From: SVKR01 sp963649145
GTDB taxonomy: Bacteria; Bacillota; Clostridia; Oscillospirales; Oscillospiraceae
Direction of reading: 5' to 3'
Assembly: GCA_963649145.1 (NCBI GenBank)
Contig: CAVJGI010000089.1
Coordinates: 1 to 8,356 of the forward strand
Length of the DNA: 8,356 nucleotides
In this document: in pieces, positions 1-6,190 of the stretch
How positions within the stretch are numbered: the stretch's first letter is position 1
Layout: every line of letters begins with the position of its first letter
Notes under the pieces: generated by a model
What the model saw: only the letters and a program-made list of their open reading frames with translations
Database searches by the model: none
Told to the model about the DNA's origin: nothing
Position numbers and translations under genes: made by a program

Positions 1-110
1 CTCATTATACATCTTTTATCCAACCTTTCCTTCGTTGGGTATTATACAAGGGGTTGTTGCCAAGCGTGTGAAAACGCCAAGCTTGGCCATTTCGGAAGCT
101 TACAACCCTC
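1..110. other. Non-coding left edge with small inverted repeats
   Basis: I see no convincing gene here. Short complementary segments can be read: CCAAC at 20-24 with GTTGG at 34-38; GGGTTGT at 51-57 with ACAACCC at 102-108; GCCAAGC at 59-65 with GCTTGGC at 81-87, the latter part of a CCAAGCTTGG palindrome. ATTATAC occurs twice, at 4-10 and 41-47, so the minus strand carries two TATAAT hexamers, but neither has a convincing -35 box at the normal distance. The segment may be part of a larger folded element joined to the neighbouring repeat, or the promoter region of a gene beyond the left edge. No function can be assigned. Confidence 0.35.
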
Positions 111-188
111 CAGTCAGCGCTGCGCGCTGACAGCCTCCCTTGCACAGGGAGGCCTTTAAATTGTGCCGCTTTGCGGCATTTTTTGACA
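111..188 (-). repeat. Hairpin-rich dispersed repeat, left copy
   Basis: This segment matches, in inverted orientation, the one at 8275-8356. Bases 126-166 are identical to the reverse complement of 8307-8347, a 41-base core. Three hairpins are visible: GTCAGCGC (113-120) with GCGCTGAC (124-131); GCCTCCCT (133-140) with AGGGAGGC (146-153); and TGCCGC (164-169) with GCGGCA (173-178). The last is followed on the plus strand by six T (179-184) and GACA, so on that strand it also reads as a small intrinsic terminator. The TGTCAAAAAA end points toward the 3' end of the symporter gene and abuts its hairpin. No open reading frame lies within it, so it is a non-autonomous repeat or a structured RNA element. 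The outer boundary near 101-111 is uncertain. Confidence 0.8.
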
Positions 189-228
189 ATCAGAAGCCCC
201 GGAGCGGATGCTCCGGGGCTTCTGATTG
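187..228. terminator. 19-bp hairpin after the symporter gene
   Basis: The arms at 187-205 and 210-228 are perfectly complementary over 19 bp, with a GGAT loop (ATCC on the minus strand), starting 7 bases past the symporter stop codon. On the minus strand the hairpin is preceded by an A-run and followed by TCAAAAAATG, so it lacks a U-run in the direction of its own gene. On the plus strand it is followed by CC and six T (231-236), so it suits termination of plus-strand transcription better. A role at the 3' end of the symporter mRNA is likely, and a bidirectional terminator is the simplest reading. Confidence 0.75.
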
Positions 229-235
229 CCTTTTT

Positions 236-1693
236 TCAGTCTTTATACGCGACCGCCTTGTCGAAGAGGGCTTCGACCTCGGCGGAGGGCTTTTTGCCGA
301 GCAACGTCACGGCGACGGCGGCGATGAAACCCGCGGCGAAGCCGGGGATGATCTCATAAATACCGGTGGAGGACAGAAACACGAGCCAGAGGATATCCGC
401 CAGTGCGCCGACGACGATGCCGGCGGCCGCGCCCGCAAAGGTAAAGCGCCGCCAGAACAGGCTCAGCATGATCGCGGGACCGAACGCCGCGCCGAACACG
501 CCCCATGCGTTTTCCACAAGGCTCATAATGGTGCCGCTGCCGGGGTCCGACGCGATGACGACCGCAACGACCGCGATGACCAGCACGACGATGCGCCCGA
601 CCCACTGCATCTCCTTGTCGCTGCTGCGTCCCTTGCGGATGACGGGCTTGTAAACGTCGCTCGCGAAGGCGGAGGCGCTCGCGAGGAGCTGGGAATCCGC
701 GGTGGACATTGCCGCCGCCAGAATGGCGGAGAGCAGCACGCCGGAGATGAGCGCGGGGAAAATTTTGCGCACCATCTGGATAAAGACGGTGGAGCTGTCG
801 CTGATTTCGCCGAGGAACAGGTGACCGATGCAGCCGGCGGCGACGGAGAATATGACAATGAGCGTTGTCCACGTGATTCCGATCTTGGCGCTCTTTCTGA
901 GCTCCCGGTCGGATCTCAGTGACATGAAGCGGATGATGATGTGGGGCATGCCGAAGTAGCCGAGCCCCCAGCCGAGTCCGGAGACGACGGTCTTCCAGTC
1001 GGGGAACAGATCCCAGTAGCCCGCCGCCATTGCGGAGGCGTTCTCCGCGCCCGCGCCGCCCTGCACGAGCGCGAGGGCGAAGATCGGTGCGACGAGCAGC
1101 GCGGCAAGCATCAGAAGACCCTGAAAGAAGTCCGTCCAACACACGGCGGAGAAGCCGCCGAGGAAGGTATAGCCAACAATGATGAACGCGGCGATATACA
1201 TCGCGACGGTGGCGTCGATGCCGATGACGGTGTGGAAAAGCGTGCCGCATGCCTTGATGGAGGATGCGGTATAGACCGTGTAAGCCACGAGGAAGATGAC
1301 GGCGCTGATGATCTGAAGCCCCTTGTTTGCGGAGCGGAAGCGGTTCGTCAGATACTGGGGGATCGTGATGGCATCGTCCGCCACGATGGAAAAGCGGCGC
1401 AGCCGCGGCGCCTCGACGATCCAGCTGATCGCGTAGCCGATGGCGAGCCCGATGGCGATCCACGCCTGTCCGAGCCCGGCGGCGTAGATCGAGGCGGGAA
1501 GTCCCATCAGGACCCATGCGCTCATGTCCGATGCGCCGGCGCTCAGCGCGCTCACCCACGCGCCCATCTGTCGACCGCCCAGAAAATAGCTCTTTTCGCC
1601 GCCGTCCTTGTCCTTAAAAAAGAACCAGAAGCCGATGGCGAGCATAAACAGCAGATAGATAACAAAAACAACGCTCTCTGCACTGAATTTCAT
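236..1693 (-). CDS. putP: Sodium:solute symporter, PutP-like (probable sodium/proline symporter)
   Basis: The 485-residue product is an integral membrane transporter of the solute:sodium symporter family, expected to couple sodium entry to uptake of proline or a related substrate. It is strongly hydrophobic throughout, as expected for a carrier with about 12-13 membrane helices. The segment ASDMSAW at 54-60 matches the PutP region whose aspartate (D56 here, D55 in E. coli) is part of the sodium site, and S330-T331 in MSTADSQ matches the conserved serine-threonine of the second half of that site. E. coli PutP has Gly after the Ser where this protein has Ala59. I chose the ATG at 1693 because a GAGAGG motif lies about 11 bases upstream and residue 1 leads straight into the first helix; an in-frame ATG at 1741 would add 16 polar residues without a ribosome site. 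The gene has its own gap and probable promoter. Family assignment is firm; proline as substrate is inferred from similarity. Confidence 0.9.
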   Translation of the reverse strand: MKFSAESVVFVIYLLFMLAIGFWFFFKDKDGGEKSYFLGGRQMGAWVSALSAGASDMSAWVLMGLPASIYAAGLGQAWIAIGLAIGYAISWIVEAPRLRRFSIVADDAITIPQYLTNRFRSANKGLQIISAVIFLVAYTVYTASSIKACGTLFHTVIGIDATVAMYIAAFIIVGYTFLGGFSAVCWTDFFQGLLMLAALLVAPIFALALVQGGAGAENASAMAAGYWDLFPDWKTVVSGLGWGLGYFGMPHIIIRFMSLRSDRELRKSAKIGITWTTLIVIFSVAAGCIGHLFLGEISDSSTVFIQMVRKIFPALISGVLLSAILAAAMSTADSQLLASASAFASDVYKPVIRKGRSSDKEMQWVGRIVVLVIAVVAVVIASDPGSGTIMSLVENAWGVFGAAFGPAIMLSLFWRRFTFAGAAAGIVVGALADILWLVFLSSTGIYEIIPGFAAGFIAAVAVTLLGKKPSAEVEALFDKAVAYKD

Positions 1694-1757
1694 AACATGT
1701 GTGACCTCTCTTTTTATTTCGATGCCGGAATGATAGCACACTTTTTAATAGACCGCA

Positions 1758-1803
1758 ATAGAGAACAAATTATATACCATAGTGCATACAATTTGTTCTC
1801 TAT
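1758..1803. promoter_or_regulatory. Perfect 14-bp inverted repeat, candidate operator of the symporter promoter
   Basis: ATAGAGAACAAATT at 1758-1771 is exactly mirrored by AATTTGTTCTCTAT at 1790-1803, separated by 18 bases. The arms lie about 32 bases apart centre to centre, roughly three helical turns, and enclose or overlap a minus-strand extended -10 motif. This layout suits repressor or activator binding by two protein units on one face of the DNA. The adjacent TetR-family gene product is the obvious candidate, but no known operator sequence is matched. The same sequence could also form a hairpin in a transcript reading through from the upstream operon. Confidence 0.6.
1769..1779 (-). promoter_or_regulatory. 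Extended -10 promoter for the symporter gene
   Basis: On the minus strand TGG is followed by TATATAAT, which fits the extended -10 pattern TGnTATAnT-like hexamers (TGG then TATATA). No good -35 box is visible at 17 bases, as is usual for extended -10 promoters. Transcription would start near 1763 and leave a leader of about 70 bases before the symporter ATG. The motif sits in the spacer of the 14-bp inverted repeat, so a bound protein would directly affect polymerase access. Confidence 0.45.
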
Positions 1804-1839
1804 CTCGTCATTCTTATTGAATTTTCTTGATTTTGCGAT

Positions 1840-1853
1840 TAGACCACAGTCTA
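1840..1853. promoter_or_regulatory. TAGAC-4-GTCTA dyad downstream of the TetR gene
   Basis: TAGAC at 1840-1844 and GTCTA at 1849-1853 form a 5-bp dyad with CACA between them, in the gap between the TetR-family gene and the symporter. Dyads with TAGAC...GTCTA half-sites are known for some TetR-family regulators, though commonly with different spacing. It could be an operator or, less likely, a weak hairpin at the end of the operon transcript. No run of T follows on either strand, so it is not a convincing terminator. Confidence 0.25.
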
Positions 1854-1881
1854 TACTTGAAAATATACGAAAAAATAAAAT

Positions 1882-2481
1882 TTATTTTTCCTCCGCTTCC
1901 GGGCGGTAATTGCGCAGGAATATCTCCATCATATCCGGACCGTATTTACTGAGAGAATACTCCCCGCCGCAGAGACACCAGTCATAGAGCAGGGCACGCT
2001 CCATCATGGCGTAAGCCTTCGTGATTTCGTTCACGGTGAGGTCGTTACGGATCTCGCCGCGCTCCTGACCGCGGGTGATGATGTCGCGCAGGAGGCGGAA
2101 ATAGACGCGGTTGCGGTCGAGCAGGTGCTTTTCGCCGCGGGTGACGAGCTGGGTGGAGAGCAGGCGCGCCAGCAGCTCCAGCGAGATGCTCGCGTCGATC
2201 ATCGTGAAAAGCTCGCGGTTTAAGTACGCCAGCGTTTCCAGCGAATTCTGCTCCGGCGGGATGCCGGGCAGCAGCGACTCGTATTTCTCGTCAAAGAGCA
2301 CCGAGAGCGTTCCGAGCAGGGCGTCCTTGCCCTCAAAATAGTGGTAAAAGGTACCCTTGCTCGTGCCGGAGAGCTCCAGAATGTCCTCGATCGTCGTGTC
2401 CTCGTAGCCCTGCTCATAAAAGAGCTTCCACGCGGCGGAGACGATCTTTCCTTTTGTGTTGCGCTGGGTTTTTCTGGGCAT
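1882..2481 (-). CDS. TetR/AcrR-family transcriptional regulator
   Basis: The 199-residue product has the standard size and layout of a TetR-family dimeric repressor. The N-terminal DNA-binding domain carries the helix-turn-helix at about residues 29-50, with the family signature TTIEDILELSGTSKGTFYHYF. The rest is a helical ligand-binding and dimerisation domain that is too variable to name a ligand. The start at 2481 is chosen because AGGAGG at 2490-2495 lies 8 bases upstream; an ATG two codons earlier (2487) would leave only 2 bases of spacing. Its ribosome site begins a few bases after the stop of the GHMP kinase gene, so it is probably translated from the same mRNA. It lies directly upstream of the symporter, whose promoter contains a large inverted repeat, so it may control that gene; this is inference. 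Confidence 0.9.
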   Translation of the reverse strand: MPRKTQRNTKGKIVSAAWKLFYEQGYEDTTIEDILELSGTSKGTFYHYFEGKDALLGTLSVLFDEKYESLLPGIPPEQNSLETLAYLNRELFTMIDASISLELLARLLSTQLVTRGEKHLLDRNRVYFRLLRDIITRGQERGEIRNDLTVNEITKAYAMMERALLYDWCLCGGEYSLSKYGPDMMEIFLRNYRPEAEEK

Positions 2482-2489
2482 GGTCATTT

Positions 2490-2495
2490 CCTCCT
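2490..2495 (-). promoter_or_regulatory. Ribosome binding site deciding the TetR start
   Basis: A consensus AGGAGG sits 8 bases before the ATG at 2481 but only 2 bases before the ATG at 2487. This favours the shorter protein beginning MPRKTQ. Confidence 0.7.
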
Positions 2496-2499
2496 GATC

Positions 2500-3534
2500 T
2501 CAAAGCACGCGGCGGCAGCGCCCCGCGCCGAAGGCGGTGTCCATCGCGCGGGTATAGTCCGCGCGATGCTCCTCCGGCAGCAGCGCCTGCACGCAGCCGG
2601 CGAAGCCGCCGCCGTGGACGCGCCACGCGCCGACGCCGCACAGCATCGACGCGCTGAGGGCGAGGCCGCGGCTGAGCGCGTTTTCGTTCCCGTCGGGCGT
2701 GATATTGCGCAGCAGCGTCTCCGACGAGCGGCCCGACTCGTTCATCAGCGCGATGCACGCCGCCGCGTCGCCGCGTTCAAGCGCGTCGCGAAAGCGCGGA
2801 ACGCGCCTGTTTTCGGCGAAAAAGTGGCGCGCCCGGTCATATTTCCGTCCGGCGGGCAGTGTCTCCGGCTCCGGGACGCAGTCGAGCACGTCGCCGCCGA
2901 GCTCGCGCGCGACGGCGCGCATATCGGCGGGGATGGCGGCGTAAGCGTCCGTCAAGTCCGCGTGGCTCCCGCCCGTGTCCGTCAGGCAGAGGGCGAGCCC
3001 CATCGCGGAAAAGTCGGCGCGCAGCGGCTGCACCTCGCCGGTCAGAAAATCGAAATAGACCGCGCCGCCGAGGGCGACGGTCATCTGGTCGAGCAGGCCG
3101 CAGGGCTTGCCGAAATAGCCGTTTTCCGCCTCCTGCGCGCATTTTGCAAGCATCTCCGCCGGGGCATCCGGGCAGAGCAGCCGCGCGATGAGCACGGAAA
3201 ACGCTGCGGAGGAGCTTAAGCCCGCGCCGACGGGCAGCGTGGAGCGCAAGTGCGCGGTGAAAGCCCGAAGCGGCAGCCCCCGCCGGGCAAGCGCCGCCGC
3301 GGTGCCGCGGACGAGCGCCGCGCTCGTCCCCCGCTCCGCCTCCCGCGGCGCGAGGTCGGCAAGGTCAACCTCGATCGGCGCGAAGCCCTCGCTGAAAACG
3401 CGCAGACGCGGCGCGGCGGAGGGCTCGGCTTCGGCATACAGCCCCATCTTCACCGCGGCGGCGACGGCGCGGCCGCGCTGGTGGTCCGTGTGGTTGCCGA
3501 TGAGCTCGGTGCGTCCGGGGACAAAAAGCTCCAT
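2500..3534 (-). CDS. Galactokinase-like GHMP sugar kinase
   Basis: The 344-residue product belongs to the GHMP kinase superfamily, cytoplasmic enzymes that phosphorylate small molecules with ATP; its closest match in motif layout is galactokinase (galactose to galactose 1-phosphate). Motif 1 is GRTELIGNHTDH at 7-18, the phosphate-binding motif 2 is LPVGAGLSSSAAF at 100-112, and motif 3 is RVHGGGFAGCV at 305-315. CGLLDQ at 145-150 supplies the expected catalytic aspartate, D149. Two points are odd. The usual glutamate of the GEHTD signature, which contacts galactose in known structures, is asparagine here (N14). The protein is also shorter than typical galactokinases of about 390 residues, because almost nothing precedes motif 1. 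The start at 3534 is supported by AGGGGAG 5 bases upstream; an ATG at 3549 overlaps the preceding stop as ATGA and would add five residues. No other Leloir-pathway gene is nearby, so galactose as substrate is uncertain. Confidence 0.8.
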   Translation of the reverse strand: MELFVPGRTELIGNHTDHQRGRAVAAAVKMGLYAEAEPSAAPRLRVFSEGFAPIEVDLADLAPREAERGTSAALVRGTAAALARRGLPLRAFTAHLRSTLPVGAGLSSSAAFSVLIARLLCPDAPAEMLAKCAQEAENGYFGKPCGLLDQMTVALGGAVYFDFLTGEVQPLRADFSAMGLALCLTDTGGSHADLTDAYAAIPADMRAVARELGGDVLDCVPEPETLPAGRKYDRARHFFAENRRVPRFRDALERGDAAACIALMNESGRSSETLLRNITPDGNENALSRGLALSASMLCGVGAWRVHGGGFAGCVQALLPEEHRADYTRAMDTAFGAGRCRRVL

Positions 3535-3539
3535 GTGTT

Positions 3540-3546
3540 CTCCCCT
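3540..3546 (-). promoter_or_regulatory. Ribosome binding site deciding the GHMP kinase start
   Basis: AGGGGAG lies 5 bases before the ATG at 3534 and overlaps the last base of the upstream stop codon (3548-3546). The alternative ATG at 3549 has only a weak purine stretch upstream but could be reached by translational coupling through its ATGA overlap. Confidence 0.55.
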
Positions 3547-4046
3547 CATTTCGAATGCTTCCAGCGGTAGCGCAGGCGGAAGGGAAACTCCAGCCAGTAG
3601 CGCAGGCGCAGCACGAAGCGGCTGAACTGGATGGGATGGACCGTCACGGCGAATGCGCCGCACCACTTGGCGCAGGCGGTATCCGTGTAGATCTGGTCGC
3701 CGATGAACGCCGTGTCGCCCGGCAGCCAGCCGCGCTCCGCCATCACTTCCTTCGCGATCTTCGTGAACGGCTTCCACGCCCGCTTGCGGTAAGGCAGGGA
3801 GAAGGCGGCGGCGAATTTCTCCGGCCGCTCGCCGCGGTTATTGGAGAGGATAAAAAGCTCCAGCCCCGCGTCGCGCAAGGACTGCACCCACGCGCACATC
3901 CGCGGCGTCGCCTCGTCGATCGTGTAGGGTGCGACGGTGTTGTCGATATCGAGGAAGATATGGGAGATCCCCCGGTTCGTGAAAAGCCGGGCGGGGATCT
4001 CGTAGACATTGTTTTTCATCACGTCGGGGACGGGGAAAATGCTCAT
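3546..4046 (-). CDS. yqeG: YqeG-like HAD-superfamily phosphatase (subfamily IIIA)
   Basis: The 166-residue product has the length and motif set of the YqeG family of small soluble HAD phosphatases, common in Firmicutes. Motif I is FLDIDNTVAPY, with nucleophile D33, acid/base D35 and T37. Motif II is ILSNN, with S68. Motif III is the lysine K92 in WKPF. Motif IV is GDQIYTD, with magnesium-binding D117 and D122. The C-terminal tail is rich in Arg, Phe and Tyr. The physiological substrate is not established for most family members, so only a phosphatase role is claimed. The start has AAGGAG about 8-9 bases upstream, and its ATG overlaps the kinase stop by four bases (ATGA), indicating translational coupling to the two-component kinase. 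A direct role in the phosphorelay is not implied. Confidence 0.88.
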   Translation of the reverse strand: MSIFPVPDVMKNNVYEIPARLFTNRGISHIFLDIDNTVAPYTIDEATPRMCAWVQSLRDAGLELFILSNNRGERPEKFAAAFSLPYRKRAWKPFTKIAKEVMAERGWLPGDTAFIGDQIYTDTACAKWCGAFAVTVHPIQFSRFVLRLRYWLEFPFRLRYRWKHSK

Positions 4047-5491
4047 GCATCGGGCTCCTTTGCGGTATTCTCGTCGTCGGTCCAGAGCGGGAAGGCGACG
4101 GTGAAGCGGGTGCCGACGGTCTCGCGCCGCTCGGCGCGGATGACGCCGCCGTTGGCTTCCGCGGCGTCGTGGACAATGGAGAGTCCGAGTCCCGCGCCGC
4201 CGCTCGCGCGGCTGCGCGCCTTGTCCACGCGGTAAAAGCGGTCAAAGATGCGCGGTAAGTCCTCCTCCGGAATGCCGATGCCCGTGTCCTCCACGGTCAG
4301 CAGCGCCTCCTCCCCCCGGCGTTCGAGCCGGAGGAACACGTTGCCGTCGAAGCTGTTATATTTGATGGCGTTTTCCGCCAGATTGAAGATGATCTGATAG
4401 ATATCGTCCGCCGATGCCCAGATCACGCAGTCGTCGGCGAGCTCCGTGAAAATGCGGACGCCGCGCTTTTCGGCGAGGGGGTTCAGCAGGTGGACGGCGC
4501 GCTCGGCGACCTTTTTGAGGTTCACGGGCTCCTTCTCGCTCTGGACGCCGCCGTCCTTTTTCGTCAGCATCATGAGCTTTTCCGTGAGGCGCTGCAGGCG
4601 CTCCGCCTCCTGCCCGATGTCCGTCACGAATTCGCGCATCGTCGTCTCGTCCATGTCGGCGTTCTGGACCACGCTGTCGCTCAGCAGACGGATGGACGCC
4701 AGCGGCGTTCGCAGCTCGTGGCTCGCGTCGGAGACGAAGCGGCGGCGGAGCTCCTCCGTGGACTGCAAGCGCGCGGTCATGTCGTTGAACTCGCTTTGCA
4801 GCTCCGTCACCTCGTCGCTGCCGCGCAGCGGCACGCGGTGGGCATAGTTGCCCTCGCGCACATAGCGCATCGCGCCGACAAGCTCGCGCAGGCGCCGCGT
4901 CAGCGCGCGGGAGAACACCGCGACGGCGAGCAGCATCAGCGCGCCGGCGATGAGCGAGCCGTAACCGAGGCGGCTGCGGATCGAGCCGATGAGCGCCGCC
5001 TGATCCGCGTCCCGGTCGGAGATATAAACCGCGCCGATGACGCGGCCGTAGCTCATCACGGGCACGGCGCAGCGGCTCAAAAATGCATCGCCGTCATAGT
5101 TGCAATAAAACTCCGCGCTGACATCCGTGAGGGCAGAGCGCACCTGCGGAAAGCTGCACACGAGCCCCTCGGCGTTATTCTGGCGCGCCGTGTCGTAGAG
5201 CACGCTGCCGCTCCCGTCCGTGACGAGCACGCGGTCAAATTCGTTGACGTCCACGAGCGTCATCACGGCGTCCACGCCGTCGGCGCTGAGCCGTTCGAGC
5301 GCCGAGAGCGAGGAGGACATGATCCCCGCCTGACTCACGAGCGCGCTGCGCTTCGCGGAGAACACGAGGTCGCGCGACGAGACGGTCGGGAACGTATTGA
5401 GCATCACGAGCGTCACCGCGATGAACACGGAGAACAGCAGCACGAAGGTGCCCTGCACGCTCGTGCGGATCTTCGGCTTTTCTGCCGTCAT
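4043..5491 (-). CDS. Membrane sensor histidine kinase with Cache-like sensor and HAMP
   Basis: The 482-residue product is a complete PhoR/WalK-type sensor kinase that should autophosphorylate on histidine and pass the phosphate to the response regulator encoded just upstream. Order of parts: first membrane helix about 15-34; extracellular region about 36-175, with a Cache/PAS-like pattern (VLVTDGSGSVLYD, then AVPVMSYGRVIGAVYISD); second helix about 179-195; HAMP about 196-248; dimerisation helix with H-box FVSDASHELRTPL, phospho-acceptor H258; ATPase domain with N-box NLAENAIKYN (369-378), G1 DTGIGIP (402-408), F-box region FDRFYR (416-421) and G2 GGAGLGL (431-437). All catalytic motifs are intact. 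The start is supported by GGAGG 6 bases upstream; only 12 bases separate it from the regulator gene. The signal sensed cannot be told from the sequence. Confidence 0.93.
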   Translation of the reverse strand: MTAEKPKIRTSVQGTFVLLFSVFIAVTLVMLNTFPTVSSRDLVFSAKRSALVSQAGIMSSSLSALERLSADGVDAVMTLVDVNEFDRVLVTDGSGSVLYDTARQNNAEGLVCSFPQVRSALTDVSAEFYCNYDGDAFLSRCAVPVMSYGRVIGAVYISDRDADQAALIGSIRSRLGYGSLIAGALMLLAVAVFSRALTRRLRELVGAMRYVREGNYAHRVPLRGSDEVTELQSEFNDMTARLQSTEELRRRFVSDASHELRTPLASIRLLSDSVVQNADMDETTMREFVTDIGQEAERLQRLTEKLMMLTKKDGGVQSEKEPVNLKKVAERAVHLLNPLAEKRGVRIFTELADDCVIWASADDIYQIIFNLAENAIKYNSFDGNVFLRLERRGEEALLTVEDTGIGIPEEDLPRIFDRFYRVDKARSRASGGAGLGLSIVHDAAEANGGVIRAERRETVGTRFTVAFPLWTDDENTAKEPDA

Positions 5492-5503
5492 AGTGCGCCT
5501 CCG

Positions 5504-6190
5504 TCAGTCCTTGAAGTAATAGCCCACGCCCCACTTGGTGACAATATGCTCCGGGCTCGCGGGGTCCGCCTCCAGCTTTTCGCGCAGGCGGCGGATGTGG
5601 ACATCCACGGTGCGGATATCGCCCATATAGTCCGCACCCCAGACGAGGTCGAGCAGGTTTTCCCGGCTGAACACGCGGCCCGGCGCGCCCATCAGCAGCT
5701 GCATGAGGTCAAATTCCTTGACCGTGAGGTCCACCTCGTCCTCGCCGCGGAAGGCGGTGCGGCGCTCCGGGTCGAGCGTGATGCCGCCGCAGATGAGCCG
5801 CGTGTCCTCCCGCTCGCCGCCGCGCTCCCCCGCTCCGCTCCGGCGCAGCAGCGCGCGCACACGCGCTTTCAGCTCCAGAATGTTGAAGGGCTTCGTGATA
5901 TAGTCGTCCGCGCCGTATTCAAAGCCGATGAGCTTGTCCGTGTCCTCGGTCTTCGCCGTCAGCATAATGATCGGCACGTTCGAGCGCTGGCGGATACGCA
6001 TGCACGCCTCCAGCCCGTCCATCACGGGCATCATGAGGTCTAAAATAATGAGGTCATAGTCCACCGCCGCGGCGCGCTCGACCGCCTCCGCGCCGTCGAA
6101 CGCGGTGTCCACCTGATAGCCCTCGTTTTCGAGGTTGAACTTGATCCCCTTGACGAGCAGCTGCTCGTCGTCCACGACCAGAATTTTCAT
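5504..6190 (-). CDS. OmpR/PhoB-family response regulator
   Basis: The 228-residue product is a DNA-binding response regulator. The receiver domain (about 1-115) has the acidic pair D7-D8, phospho-acceptor D51 in LDLMMP, T78 and K100 in TKPF, all as expected for an active receiver. After a polar linker of about 15 residues rich in Gly, Arg and Glu, the C-terminal winged-helix domain (about 132-226) ends in the typical pattern RTVDVHIRRLREKLE...VGYYF. Overall it resembles PhoP/WalR-like Firmicute regulators, but I do not assign an orthologue. The ATG overlaps the stop of the ComEA-like gene by four bases, and GGAGGAG lies 4-5 bases upstream. It is immediately followed by its partner kinase. Confidence 0.94.
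   Translation of the reverse strand: MKILVVDDEQLLVKGIKFNLENEGYQVDTAFDGAEAVERAAAVDYDLIILDLMMPVMDGLEACMRIRQRSNVPIIMLTAKTEDTDKLIGFEYGADDYITKPFNILELKARVRALLRRSGAGERGGEREDTRLICGGITLDPERRTAFRGEDEVDLTVKEFDLMQLLMGAPGRVFSRENLLDLVWGADYMGDIRTVDVHIRRLREKLEADPASPEHIVTKWGVGYYFKD

Noticed and set aside
182..187. TTGACA on the plus strand as a -35 box
   Set aside because: The hexamer belongs to the conserved end of the repeat, and no -10 motif lies 16-18 bases downstream, where the GC-rich hairpin is found.
111..188. CRISPR repeat or transposon end
   Set aside because: There are only two copies 8.1 kb apart in inverted orientation, with no spacer series and no transposase. A composite transposon made of the whole window is not supported, since the enclosed genes are ordinary housekeeping-type genes and no target duplication can be checked.
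1694..1741. Upstream ATG for the symporter at 1741
   Set aside because: It would start within the likely leader, has no ribosome site and adds residues unlike the family's N-terminus.
1840..1853. Terminator between the TetR gene and the symporter
   Set aside because: The 5-bp dyad has no T-run after it on the minus strand, so read-through from the operon into the symporter remains possible.
941..1909. 322-codon plus-strand open frame opposite the symporter
   Set aside because: It is antisense to clear transporter motifs and runs through the AT-rich promoter gap, with a change in composition there; it is not a plausible protein.
3535..3777. N-terminal extension of the GHMP kinase frame to 3777
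   Set aside because: The extra residues are read out of frame from the YqeG-like gene and have Arg/Pro-rich composition; a good ribosome site supports the start at 3534.
4490..6043. 517-codon plus-strand open frame opposite the kinase and regulator genes
   Set aside because: It spans two well-supported genes and their junction, is rich in Arg, His and Ala, and has no family motif or ribosome site.
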